Positions 1 to 17,884 of a stretch of 64,000 nucleotides of DNA are shown here, in pieces. The DNA is from Streptomyces endocoffeicus (GTDB lineage Bacteria; Actinomycetota; Actinomycetes; Streptomycetales; Streptomycetaceae): assembly GCF_016741935.1 (NCBI RefSeq), contig NZ_JAERRG010000005.1:124001-188000 (forward strand), written 5' to 3'. The position numbers and the translations under genes are program-made. The stretch's first letter is position 1. Each line of letters opens with the position of its first letter. Below the pieces are notes generated by a model. The model did no database searches. It saw only the letters and a list, made by a program, of their open reading frames with translations, and was not told the origin of the DNA.

Positions 1-2844
<2,844 letters not shown>

Positions 2845-2942
2845 CGGGTCTGGCCGGGGCACTCGCCACAGAGCGTCCCGGCCTCTCCCCGGACCCCCAG
2901 TCAGACCCGAAGACACGACCCTGAAAGAGGGATTGACGACAA

Positions 2943-6857
<3,915 letters not shown>

Positions 6858-6883
6858 GTCCGCGGACGGCTGGTCAACGTTCA

Positions 6884-6919
6884 CAGGGCGGTCACCCCAT
6901 GGCGGGGGTGGCCGCCCTG
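6884..6919 (+). terminator. GC-rich hairpin after rpoC
   Basis: Fifteen-base arms (6884-6898 and 6905-6919) pair with one G-U wobble around a 6-base loop. There is no T-tract, as is usual in Streptomyces. It separates rpoBC from the rpsL promoter. Confidence 0.8.
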
Positions 6920-6963
6920 CGGCTATGCTCCGGGTTGGTGTGTCCAGCGCGTGTGCATTTGTT

Positions 6964-6992
6964 TTGACCGGAGCCGATGCTATAGGTACGCT
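6964..6992 (+). promoter_or_regulatory. Promoter for rpsL-rpsG-fusA
   Basis: TTGACC at 6964-6969, a 17-base spacer, then TACGCT at 6987-6992. This matches the housekeeping HrdB-type consensus (TTGAC, 16-18, TANNNT). Transcription would start near 7000 and leave a leader of about 190 bases before rpsL. That leader fills the rest of the 330-base gap between rpoC and rpsL; no gene was seen there. Confidence 0.8.
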
Positions 6993-7109
6993 CTGACCTT
7001 GTGCCTGGGGTGTCCCTGGGCTCCTGTGCGCGCTTCCAGACCGCTCGGGGGCCCGAGGTGTCGACACCAACAATCTGCACTCTCTGACTTTCGCAGAGGG
7101 CTGCGGTGC

Positions 7110-7135
7110 GCGACACACCCGACCGCGTGGGTCGG
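7110..7135 (+). promoter_or_regulatory. Leader element shared with rpsJ (copy 1)
   Basis: This 26-base segment is identical at 25 of 26 positions to 19253-19278 in the rpsJ leader. It can fold as a hairpin (CCGACC 7119-7124 with GGTCGG 7130-7135). It ends 52 bases before the rpsL start codon. A smaller hairpin (CTCTG/CAGAG) lies just upstream at 7082-7098. Function unknown; its position in two ribosomal-protein leaders suggests RNA-level control. Confidence 0.6.
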
Positions 7136-7187
7136 CGAAACTCCAGGTTAGCTTTATCGAGACTGGCACACAGAAACCGGAGAAACG

Positions 7188-7559
7188 GTGCCTACGATCC
7201 AGCAGCTGGTCCGCAAGGGCCGCCAGGACAAGGTCGAGAAGAACAAGACCCCCGCCCTCGCGGGGTCGCCGCAGCGCCGTGGTACATGCACCCGCGTGTT
7301 CACCACGACGCCGAAGAAGCCGAACTCGGCGCTCCGCAAGGTCGCGCGTGTCCGGCTGAGCAGTGGGATCGAGGTCACCGCCTACGTCCCGGGTGAGGGG
7401 CACAACCTGCAGGAGCACTCCATCGTGCTCGTGCGTGGCGGTCGTGTGAAGGACCTGCCGGGTGTTCGTTACAAGATCATCCGCGGCTCCCTCGACACGC
7501 AGGGCGTCAAGAACCGCAAGCAGGCTCGCAGCCGCTACGGCGCCAAGAAGGAGAAGTAA
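7188..7559 (+). CDS. rpsL: 30S ribosomal protein S12
   Basis: 123 residues, normal length. The GTG start at 7188 follows GGAG and gives MPTIQQLVRKGR. S12 sits at the decoding centre and affects tRNA selection accuracy. The streptomycin-relevant residues are wild type: Lys43 in TTPKKPNSALRK, and Lys88 and Pro91 in GGRVKDLPGV. It is the first gene of the rpsL-rpsG-fusA unit, with rpsG following after 2 bases. Confidence 0.99.
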   Translation: MPTIQQLVRKGRQDKVEKNKTPALAGSPQRRGTCTRVFTTTPKKPNSALRKVARVRLSSGIEVTAYVPGEGHNLQEHSIVLVRGGRVKDLPGVRYKIIRGSLDTQGVKNRKQARSRYGAKKEK

Positions 7560-7561
7560 GA

Positions 7562-8032
7562 ATGCCTCGTAAGGGTCCCGCCCCGAAGCGTCCGGTCATC
7601 ATCGACCCGGTCTACAACTCTCCTCTGGTGACGTCCCTCATCAACAAGGTCCTGCTGAACGGCAAGCGCTCCACTGCCGAGCGCATTGTCTACGGCGCCA
7701 TGGAGGGCCTGCGCGAGAAGTCCGGCAACGACCCGGTCATCACCCTCAAGCGCGCGCTGGAGAACGTCAAGCCGACCCTCGAGGTCCGCTCCCGCCGTGT
7801 CGGTGGCGCCACCTACCAGGTGCCGGTCGAGGTCCGTCCCGGCCGCTCCTCCACCCTCGCGCTGCGCTGGCTGGTCGGTTACTCCCGCGCCCGTCGTGAG
7901 AAGACCATGACCGAGCGCCTGATGAACGAGCTGCTGGATGCCAGCAATGGTCTGGGCGCCTCCGTCAAGCGTCGCGAGGACACCCACAAGATGGCCGAGT
8001 CCAACAAGGCCTTCGCGCACTACCGCTGGTAG
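7562..8032 (+). CDS. rpsG: 30S ribosomal protein S7
   Basis: 156 residues, the standard length. It starts MPRKGPAPKRPV. S7 nucleates assembly of the 16S rRNA 3' (head) domain and lines the E site. In E. coli it is the autogenous repressor of the str operon; no evidence for or against that is visible here. It is 2 bases after rpsL and 38 bases before fusA, so cotranscription is expected. Confidence 0.99.
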   Translation: MPRKGPAPKRPVIIDPVYNSPLVTSLINKVLLNGKRSTAERIVYGAMEGLREKSGNDPVITLKRALENVKPTLEVRSRRVGGATYQVPVEVRPGRSSTLALRWLVGYSRARREKTMTERLMNELLDASNGLGASVKRREDTHKMAESNKAFAHYRW

Positions 8033-8070
8033 TCGCTACCCCATCGAGAACCGAGAGAAGACTGAGCCAT

Positions 8071-10191
<2,121 letters not shown>

Positions 10192-10417
10192 GGCGGGTTC
10201 ATCCGCATTCCTCACCCTTTAGGCTGGAAGCACAAGGCATCGGGGCATTCCGTCGTGGAACGCGTTCACCGTGTTCCATGGCGGGCCCCGGGCGCCGTTT
10301 CCCCAGACGAATACGGCGAAGGGCATCCCCCTAGGGGTCCTGGCCGGTTCGGTAAGACCACCTGAACCCATCCGCAAAGCGTGGATGCGTACAGAACCAC
10401 TCCACAGGAGGACCCCA
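10192..10417 (+). other. fusA-tuf intergenic region
   Basis: These 226 bases contain no gene. The reading frame of tuf stays open upstream to about 10271, but that part has no family similarity. A short hairpin (CATCC 10368-10372 with GGATG 10382-10386) precedes the ribosome site. Streptomycete tuf genes are known to have their own promoter in this gap, but no convincing -35/-10 pair could be picked out. Confidence 0.5.
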
Positions 10418-11611
<1,194 letters not shown>

Positions 11612-11629
11612 CCTGACGCTCCCCGGAGC

Positions 11630-11666
11630 AAAGAGCCCCATTCGCCTTTGGCGGGTGGGGCTCTTT
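11630..11666 (+). terminator. Rho-independent terminator after tuf
   Basis: Perfect 11-base arms AAAGAGCCCCA (11630-11640) and TGGGGCTCTTT (11656-11666) around a 15-base loop. The 3' arm ends in T residues. It should end the str-type transcript here. Confidence 0.9.
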
Positions 11667-11724
11667 CGTATGTGGGTACCCGGCCGTCCACATCGAAGCC
11701 GCGTTCGACTTCGGGAGCGAACAG

Positions 11725-12234
11725 ATGATGACAAATGGCAAGATCGCGGTCGCGGTCGTGGGGGGCTACCTCCTCGGGCGTACGAAGAAGGCGAAACTCG
11801 CTGTCGGGCTGGGCATGTTGCTGGCCGGCAAGAAGATCTCGCTGGATCCGCAGCAGCTGAAGAAGTCCCTGGCCCAGGCGCCGCTGCTGAGCGGCCTCAA
11901 CTCGGAAGTGCGCAAGGAGCTGGCCGACGCCACCCGGCAGGCCGCGACCAAGGCCGTCTCCAACCGGGTGAGCGGCCTCGCCGACTCGCTGCATGAGCGC
12001 ACGGCGCTGCTGCGCGGCGAGGGCGGGGACGAAGCAGACGAGGGCGAGGGCGAGGGCGAGGAGGCCGAGGCACCCGCCCGCCCGGCGAAGAAGGCCGCGG
12101 CGTCCGGTTCGGGCACGGCGAAGAAGGCCGCGGCCAGGACGACCACCGCGAAGAAGGCCACCGCGAAGCAGGCCACCGCGAAGCAGGCCGCGGTGAAGAA
12201 GACCGCCAGGACCGCGGGGGGCCGCAATGGCTGA
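11725..12234 (+). CDS. Small protein with apolar N-terminus and histone-H1-like Lys/Ala tail
   Basis: 169 residues of unknown function. ATG 11725 or 11728 follows GGGAG. Residues 5-37 form a glycine-rich apolar segment ending in GYLLGRTKKAKLAVGLGMLL. The middle is helical and charged. Residues from about 115 are a Lys/Ala/Thr tail of KKAAA, AKKATAK and AKQAAVKK units that resembles histone H1. The stop overlaps the start of the next gene (ATGGCTGA), so translation is probably coupled. From memory, small proteins of this type sit beside SRPBCC genes in streptomycete gas-vesicle clusters (gvpY/gvpZ-like), but no other gvp gene is here. Calls of DNA primase for such proteins appear unfounded. 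Confidence 0.75.
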   Translation: MMTNGKIAVAVVGGYLLGRTKKAKLAVGLGMLLAGKKISLDPQQLKKSLAQAPLLSGLNSEVRKELADATRQAATKAVSNRVSGLADSLHERTALLRGEGGDEADEGEGEGEEAEAPARPAKKAAASGSGTAKKAAARTTTAKKATAKQATAKQAAVKKTARTAGGRNG

Positions 12235-13309
12235 CACGCTCGGCAGGCTCAAGGACGACATCGTCAGGAATCCGGCCACCGACCGTCTGAAGGACGAGCT
12301 GCGGAACTATGTCCAGGCACGGGCGACCCATGCGATCTCCGGCCTCGGCTCGGGCCTCGCCAAGGGCGCGCAGTCCCTCTCCGAGGGGAAGTCTCCGGGG
12401 CAGGCCCTGATGAAGGCCGGTACGTCCCAGCTGAAGGACTCGCTCAAGGAGTCGCTGAAGGAGAAGGTCAAAGGGGTCTTCGGCAAGGGTGGTAAGTCCA
12501 GGAGCGGGGGCGGCAAGTCCAAGAGCGTGACGGTCGTCGAGGACATCGACGTAGGGGTGCCGGTCCGCGAGGCGTACGACCAGTGGACCCAGTTCCAGGA
12601 GTTCAGCACCTTCGCCAAGGGGGTCGTCAGCGTCGAGAAGGCCGACGACACCAGCAGCAACTGGAAGGTGAAGGTCGCCAAGTCCACCCGCAGCTGGCGG
12701 GCGAACGTCACCGAGCAGGTGGCCGACGAGCGGATCAGCTGGACCACGGAGGGCGCGAAGGGCACCGTCAAGGGCGTCGTCACATTTCACCCGCTCGGCG
12801 ACAACCTCACCCGGGTGCTGCTGGTTCTCGAGTACTTCCCCAAGGGCCTCTTCGAGAAGACCGGCAACATCTGGCGGGCCCAGGGCCGACGGGCCCGGCT
12901 CGATCTGAAGCTCTACCGGAAGTTCATCATGATGCGCGGCGAGGCCACGGACGGCTGGCGCGGCGAGATCCGGGACGGCGAGGTCGTGCGGGACCACGAG
13001 ACGGCCGTGGAGGAGGAAGAGCGCGAGCAGGCCGAGGCCGAGGAGGCCGAGGAGGCCGAGGAGACCGGGGGAGGTGCCGATGAGCCGGACGAGGCGGCTG
13101 AGGCTGAGGATGAGTACGAGGAGGAGCCGGAAGGCGCCGAGCCCGAGGAGTACGACGAGGAGTACGAGGAGGAGCCGGAGGCCGCCGGGGAGCCGGACGA
13201 GGCCGAAGAGCCGGAGGAGCCCGAGGACGCCGAGGCGTATGAGGAGCCCGAGGAGGGGTCCGAGGAGGAGCTCGAGGAGGAACCCCGTACCGCCGCGGCC
13301 CGCCGCTGA
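12227..13309 (+). CDS. SRPBCC (polyketide cyclase/dehydrase-like) protein with long acidic tail
   Basis: 360 residues; ATG 12227 overlaps the previous gene by 8 bases. Residues 1-100 are an amphipathic helical region with Lys-rich stretches (KDSLKESLKEKVKG). Residues about 101-240 read as an SRPBCC/START-like lipid- or ligand-binding fold (VEDIDVGVPVREAYDQWTQF, then WTTEGAKGTVKGVVTFHPL). Residues 261-355 are almost entirely Glu/Asp, Ala, Pro and Tyr. The acidic tail mirrors the basic tail of its coupled partner, which suggests the two associate by charge. The ligand is unknown. A perfect 13-bp terminator follows. Confidence 0.75.
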   Translation: MADTLGRLKDDIVRNPATDRLKDELRNYVQARATHAISGLGSGLAKGAQSLSEGKSPGQALMKAGTSQLKDSLKESLKEKVKGVFGKGGKSRSGGGKSKSVTVVEDIDVGVPVREAYDQWTQFQEFSTFAKGVVSVEKADDTSSNWKVKVAKSTRSWRANVTEQVADERISWTTEGAKGTVKGVVTFHPLGDNLTRVLLVLEYFPKGLFEKTGNIWRAQGRRARLDLKLYRKFIMMRGEATDGWRGEIRDGEVVRDHETAVEEEEREQAEAEEAEEAEETGGGADEPDEAAEAEDEYEEEPEGAEPEEYDEEYEEEPEAAGEPDEAEEPEEPEDAEAYEEPEEGSEEELEEEPRTAAARR

Positions 13310-13338
13310 GCACCTCCGGCGACCGCCGGACCCGACGA

Positions 13339-13372
13339 GGCCCCACCCGGCCGCAAGACGCCGGGTGGGGCC
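13339..13372. terminator. Perfect 13-bp hairpin between convergent genes
   Basis: Arms 13339-13351 and 13360-13372 are perfectly complementary around an 8-base loop. It lies between the SRPBCC gene (plus) and the PIG-L gene (minus) and could serve both. The rest of the 297-base gap is very GC-rich, low-complexity sequence with no gene. Confidence 0.8.
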
Positions 13373-13606
13373 CCGCTCATGCCGCCCGCCCATCGGCGAA
13401 ACCGCACGGCGAACGCGAATCGGGCGGGGCAGGGGACGCGGCCGGGCCCGGCGCCCGGCCGCCGGGCCGGTGGGGACGACGGCCGGTGGCGACGCCCCTG
13501 GCAGGGGGACCCGGCGCCACCCGGATGTGGCGCGGGGCGTGGGCCGGATGACGCGGGCTGGGGACGGTGTCCCCGGCTCCGCCTCACCCCGTGGTGAGCC
13601 GCGCCG

Positions 13607-15808
13607 TCAGGCCCGTTTCGTGGGGCGGGGGCGCCAGATCCAGGGGGTGGCGTCGGGGGACAGGCCCACCACGCAGACGCCCTGGTGGCCGTCGTCCGCC
13701 AGGAGGGCCGGGGCGCCCACCGGGGTCAGGTGGCCGGGGGAGCGCAGCGGTCTGGCGTCCGGGCCGGTGCCGTACTGGACCTGGACCTCTCCGCCCAGGT
13801 CGCGCCCGGCCAGCAGCAGCGTCTTCACCTCGCGGCGGCCGGACGGTTCGGCCACGGTATGGGCGGCGATCGCCCCGTAGCCCTCGAAGTGCGGCACCGT
13901 GAGGGAGGTTTCCCCGTGGACGGCGGGCACGGTGGCCGTGGGGGTGCGGTAGATCAGCGCGAGCGTGCCGTCGGGCGCCACCGCGGCGCCCAGCGGATCC
14001 CCGCCGGGGCGCGGCAGACCGGACGGCGGGCGCAGGGCGACCGGGCCGCCGGCCCACTCCTGGGCCCAGTGGTGGACGGTGTCGCGGCCGGGGGCGAGGA
14101 CATGGACCTGCCCCTCCGCGTCCAGCAGCGTGGTCAGCCCGTCCTGGATCTCGGCGCCGCCGAGCCGCTGCCAGGGACCCCAGTGGCCGTCGGCGTCCCG
14201 TACCCGGGTGGCCAGGCTCTTGTCCGCGGTCCGTACGAAGAGGTGCACCCGGCCGTCCGGGGTGGCGACCGCCGCCGGGCAGCCGACCCGGCGGCCGTGC
14301 TCGGGGTCGGTCTCGGGGGTGCCGAGACCCGTCCAGGCGCGGAACGGGCCGTCCGGGCGGCGCTGCTCCAGCACCACGATCTCGCGCAGGTCGCCCGCGC
14401 CCTGCCCGGCCAGCGCCGCGAACCGCAGGGCGAACAGCACCTGCCGTCCCGCGCTGTCCCGCACCGCGGCGATCGCCGGGGCGAGCGGTCCGCCGCCGAG
14501 CCCCTGAGGCGCCCCGAACCGCCCGCTGCCGGGCCCGGTCTCGTGCCACCGCACGGCCTGGGTGCCCAGCACGCCGTACGCCACGAGCCGCCCCTGGGTG
14601 TCGGTGGTGGGGGCGGGCAGCGGGGTGGGGTAGCGGTAGTGGGTGGAGCGGATCCAGCCCTTGCGGTTCCGCAGCGGGCGCACCCCGCCCTGGCTGTAGT
14701 CGCCGCAGCCGGCCGCGTTGCCGCAGTCCCAGTCCGGCGCACCGCCGTAGGACTTGATCGCCCGCGCCTTCTGGGCGAGCACCGCGGGCGGCAGATTGTG
14801 CGGCCAGCGCTGGTTGTAGTAGCCGCGGAACGCGGTGGTGGTGAAGCGCGGGGCATGCTTGTCGCGCTGCGTGGCGGCGGCCACCCACTGGGCGATCGCC
14901 TTCCAGGTGAACAGCGCGACCGGCGTGTGGTCGCGGTGGTCCGAGCAGCCCGGCTGATCGTTGTCCTTGGGGTGCAGCACGTCGTGCACCTGGAAGTCGG
15001 GGTCCGGGTCCAGCGTGTGGATCAGCGTGGGCCGATAGCGGTCCATGATCCCGGCGAGCACGTCGACCAGCGTCCGATGGCCGTACGAGCTGGGGTGCGT
15101 CACGGGGGAGCCGGCGGCCGGGAGGGTGCGCATCACGGTGCCAAGGGTGTCCCACAGCGCGGGGATCCGTACGCCGCCGTCCGACAGCATCGCGATGTTG
15201 AGGAAGATCAGCCGGGCGCCGCGGGTGCCGTTGGCGAGGGTGTTGGTCTCCGCCGTGACCCCGCCGGGCAGCCGCAGCACCGACCGCTGCCAGGGCGCGA
15301 ACTGGTTCAGCCCCATCATCTGCGCGTACGCCTGCCGCAGCCCCTGGTGTCGGGAGGCGGAGTACGCGGCCTTGTCGGCGTGCGGGATCGGCGTCCCCGC
15401 CCGATGGTTGATCCCCCGGGCCTCACCGGCCGTGACGTACACGCACACCACGGGGACACCGGAGCGCAGCACATGCTCGGCGTCCGGGTTCATGAAGTAC
15501 AGATCGTCGTCGGGGTGCGCCATGATCTGCAGCATCAGCGCCTGCTTGTCGCCCACCGTCGAGGTGAACGGCTCCGCCGCCCCGGGCTCACTGGCCCGCG
15601 CCGGCCCGGCTTCCGCGCCGCGCGAATGCCCGGCCCCGCATCCGGCTATCCCGGTGATCCCGGCAACCCCCACGGCTCCCCCGGCGGTGAGCGCCGCCAG
15701 CGCGGCGAGCGTCTGCCTGCGGGTGGTCCGCGCCCCCCGCGATGTCCATCGACTGTTCAATTTGGTGACCCTGTCACTTCGGCAGCGCGTAGTCTCCGGC
15801 TGCTCCAA
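13607..15808 (-). CDS. PIG-L/LmbE-type deacetylase, Tat-exported lipoprotein with propeller-like C-terminus
   Basis: 733 residues if begun at TTG 15808; a TTG at 15760 is an alternative, since no ATG or GTG is suitably placed. Near the N-terminus are a twin-arginine motif (TTRRQTLAALAAL, Arg30-Arg31) and a lipobox (IAGC, Cys57), so export through Tat and lipid anchoring are likely. The zinc motif AHPDDD (His98) and the later SDHRDHTP identify the PIG-L domain, residues about 90-340. This family removes N-acetyl groups from sugars. Residues about 370-730 show repeated units such as HWGPWQRLGG that resemble PLL/tectonin-type beta-propeller lectins. The natural substrate is unknown; an extracellular glycan is a reasonable guess. 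Confidence 0.85.
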   Translation of the reverse strand: MEQPETTRCRSDRVTKLNSRWTSRGARTTRRQTLAALAALTAGGAVGVAGITGIAGCGAGHSRGAEAGPARASEPGAAEPFTSTVGDKQALMLQIMAHPDDDLYFMNPDAEHVLRSGVPVVCVYVTAGEARGINHRAGTPIPHADKAAYSASRHQGLRQAYAQMMGLNQFAPWQRSVLRLPGGVTAETNTLANGTRGARLIFLNIAMLSDGGVRIPALWDTLGTVMRTLPAAGSPVTHPSSYGHRTLVDVLAGIMDRYRPTLIHTLDPDPDFQVHDVLHPKDNDQPGCSDHRDHTPVALFTWKAIAQWVAAATQRDKHAPRFTTTAFRGYYNQRWPHNLPPAVLAQKARAIKSYGGAPDWDCGNAAGCGDYSQGGVRPLRNRKGWIRSTHYRYPTPLPAPTTDTQGRLVAYGVLGTQAVRWHETGPGSGRFGAPQGLGGGPLAPAIAAVRDSAGRQVLFALRFAALAGQGAGDLREIVVLEQRRPDGPFRAWTGLGTPETDPEHGRRVGCPAAVATPDGRVHLFVRTADKSLATRVRDADGHWGPWQRLGGAEIQDGLTTLLDAEGQVHVLAPGRDTVHHWAQEWAGGPVALRPPSGLPRPGGDPLGAAVAPDGTLALIYRTPTATVPAVHGETSLTVPHFEGYGAIAAHTVAEPSGRREVKTLLLAGRDLGGEVQVQYGTGPDARPLRSPGHLTPVGAPALLADDGHQGVCVVGLSPDATPWIWRPRPTKRA

Positions 15809-15952
15809 GTGAAGGGACGGTTGGTGATCTTGACAGGTTGTCCGTTGGCCGGGAGGTATCGGTCACAGATCGGACACATCGCCGTCACGGGGCCGACGCA
15901 TCCCGTCGGGGCCGACGCATCCCGCCGGGGGCGGGCGGCCCTTCCGGCTACG

Positions 15953-16942
15953 TCAGTCGGCGATCAGCACCCCGAGCACCGCGAGCCAGCAGGCCGCGAC
16001 CAGCACCGGCAGCAGCATCATGATCGCGCCGGTCGGGGACACCTTCAGATAGGCGGCGCCGGGGTCGTCGGTGCGGCGGTTCACTATCCGCTCGCCGCCG
16101 TGCCAGGCCATGTACTCCTCGAGCTCGATCACGGCCTCCTTGCGCGCCAGGAGGTACTGGCGCCCGAACCGCAGCATCAGCGAGAAGCCCAGCGACACTC
16201 CGATGCCGATGACCGCGATGATCATCGCCAGCCCCTTGCCGAGGGAGCCGCCCGCACCCTCCTTGCCGAGGCAGAAGGCGGTGGCGGCCGCGAGGCCCGC
16301 GGTGATGTAGAAGAAGTTGTTCAGCTTCTGCCAGTTGAGGTTGTCCTCGTGCTTGTAGAGGTCCACCGCGATCCCGTACTGCGCGTGCAGCATCGCCTCA
16401 CGCGGTTTGCGCCACACCCACACCACCCGGGGCAGCCCGTCCGGCGGCGTCAGCCGGGTCAGCTCCTGGAAGCCGAGCTTGTGGTGGAAGCGCGCGGACG
16501 CGTCGTTGGGGGGATCGTTGACCACGGCGGCGATCACGGGGCTGAAGTCCCACTGGTCGATGACGTGGTAGTAGAGCATCGAGGCGATGCCGCTCCGCGC
16601 CGCCTCGTGGGACACGCAGATCTGCTTGATCACCAGGAAGCTGCCCAGCGCCGTCTTGATCCGGCGGTTCAGCCATTCGTCCGGCTCGACCCGGTCGGAG
16701 CTGTAGGCCATCAGGAACGCCAGCACATTGCCGCCCTTGACCGCCACGTAGAAGTGCTCGGCGGTCTCCAGCCGGGCGCGGTAGTCGGCCTCGGAGTACG
16801 CCGAGACCAGGAAGCCGCCCTCCACCGCGCCCTGGGTGCCGTCCGGCCTGTTCAGGCTCCGTGACTCGGCGAGCCGGGCGATCTGTTCCACGTGTTCCTC
16901 GCCCGCCCGTAAGATCTCCACCCGCAGCGGCACCCCGGCCAT
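15953..16942 (-). CDS. GNAT acetyltransferase fused to C-terminal membrane segments
   Basis: 329 residues from ATG 16942 (RBS AGGGGGG); a longer frame upstream lacks family sequence. Residues about 1-205 look like a GNAT domain, with a motif-A-like segment ICVSHEAARSGIASMLYYHV and a C-terminal RFHHKLGFQEL. After a helical linker (KHEDNLNWQKLNNFFYITAG) come three apolar segments: about 228-245, 257-277 and 305-327. The acetyltransferase is therefore tied to the membrane. Its substrate cannot be inferred. The two-helix membrane hairpin is reminiscent of small 2TM modules in bacterial conflict or signalling proteins, but that is only an impression. Confidence 0.75.
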   Translation of the reverse strand: MAGVPLRVEILRAGEEHVEQIARLAESRSLNRPDGTQGAVEGGFLVSAYSEADYRARLETAEHFYVAVKGGNVLAFLMAYSSDRVEPDEWLNRRIKTALGSFLVIKQICVSHEAARSGIASMLYYHVIDQWDFSPVIAAVVNDPPNDASARFHHKLGFQELTRLTPPDGLPRVVWVWRKPREAMLHAQYGIAVDLYKHEDNLNWQKLNNFFYITAGLAAATAFCLGKEGAGGSLGKGLAMIIAVIGIGVSLGFSLMLRFGRQYLLARKEAVIELEEYMAWHGGERIVNRRTDDPGAAYLKVSPTGAIMMLLPVLVAACWLAVLGVLIAD

Positions 16943-17025
16943 CCCGATCCCCCCTCGTCCCGGCGCGCCGAACCTACCGTGGGCGCGGTCGCCGCACCAC
17001 CGTGCCTCCCGAGGGCCGTGCTTCG

Positions 17026-17613
17026 CTATGTGTAGCGCGGCAGGTTCTCGGTGGAGACGGTCCACTCGCCGATCGTGATGTCCTCCCCGTAGACGAAGTC
17101 CTTTCGGGTCGCGTAGCGAGGACCGTGCGGGGTGGGGTGGATGTCGGACAGCACGGCACCCTCACCCGTGCGGGGGTCGAAGATCACGTACACGGGGACA
17201 CCCAGCTGTGGATAATCCCGTGTCTTGCCCACCCAGTCATTGTCCGGATTGGACCGGGACACCACCTCGATGGCGGCGAGGAGCGCATGCGGGTCGAGGG
17301 CCCCTTCGACCTCCATGTCCGCCTCGGCGATCACGATCACGTCGGGGTGGCGCAGCACGCCCGAGTTCGGGTCCTCGACGTCCGGTGTGCCGGTATGGGC
17401 CAGCAGACCGTCCGGCATGACCTTCTCCAGCCGGCGACTGATACGCGCCGCCGTCAGCTCGTGCGGCCCCCCCGGCGACATCATGTCGTGAACGATCCCT
17501 TCCTTGGTGATCTCCAGCTTTCCGGGAACGCTCTCCTGTATCTGCTCGACGATGTCCCGCATCGACTGATAGCGGAGGGCGTCACGGTCGGCGTGATCCG
17601 GGGCGATCGTCAT
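17026..17613 (-). CDS. Uma2 family (DUF820) putative PD-(D/E)XK nuclease-fold protein
   Basis: 195 residues from ATG 17613 with GAGAGGAG eight bases upstream. The nuclease-fold pattern is visible: HPDVIVIAEAD, then LLAAIEVVSRSNPDNDWVGK (Glu-Val-x-Ser followed by Lys), then VPVYVIFDPRTGEG. Streptomycete genomes carry many Uma2 copies of unknown role; nuclease activity is predicted from the fold only. A plus-strand fragment resembling the C-terminal strands of another copy lies immediately upstream at 17741-17881. Confidence 0.85.
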   Translation of the reverse strand: MTIAPDHADRDALRYQSMRDIVEQIQESVPGKLEITKEGIVHDMMSPGGPHELTAARISRRLEKVMPDGLLAHTGTPDVEDPNSGVLRHPDVIVIAEADMEVEGALDPHALLAAIEVVSRSNPDNDWVGKTRDYPQLGVPVYVIFDPRTGEGAVLSDIHPTPHGPRYATRKDFVYGEDITIGEWTVSTENLPRYT

Positions 17614-17740
17614 GGCGCTCGCTCCTCTCTCGGGCGGCGGCCGCGTCGGGCGACGGGAAGCCTTACGAGTCATGCTAGCGAGCCGGGTGCTTCGGGCCCT
17701 GGGCGAACGGCGCCGACCGGTGCCCTGTGGCGCGGGGGTG

Positions 17741-17881
17741 AACGATCGCCCGGCCGTGCGCACCTATGAGCTGGACCCCGTGACCAAGTCCTACGCGATC
17801 ACCGGCATTCATCACGAGCGGCTGAAGCTGACCGTCCCCTTCACGATCGACATCGACCTGACCCAGATCGATCACATGTAG
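17741..17881 (+). pseudogene. Fragment resembling a Uma2-family C-terminus
   Basis: A short plus-strand frame ends VRTYELDPVTKSYAIT, then GIHHERLKLTVPFTIDIDLT and a stop at 17879-17881. This pattern resembles, from memory, the C-terminal strands of Uma2 proteins. No start, ribosome site or N-terminal half is present, so it is best read as a remnant. Its orientation is opposite to the intact Uma2 gene, so it is not that gene's own tail. Confidence 0.45.
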
Positions 17882-17884
17882 TCG

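Noticed and set aside
10271..10417. N-terminal extension of EF-Tu by about 49 residues
   Set aside because: The extension is not EF-Tu sequence, and GTG 10418 has an ideal AGGAGG site and the exact family N-terminus.
12227..13309. Acidic tail of the SRPBCC protein as a frameshift artefact
   Set aside because: The tail is in frame, keeps a normal stop just before a terminator, and has consistent GAG/GAC codon use.
13685..16864. Plus-strand open frame of about 1059 codons across the PIG-L gene
   Set aside because: Antisense shadow; the minus strand carries clear Tat, lipobox and zinc motifs and a GNAT gene.
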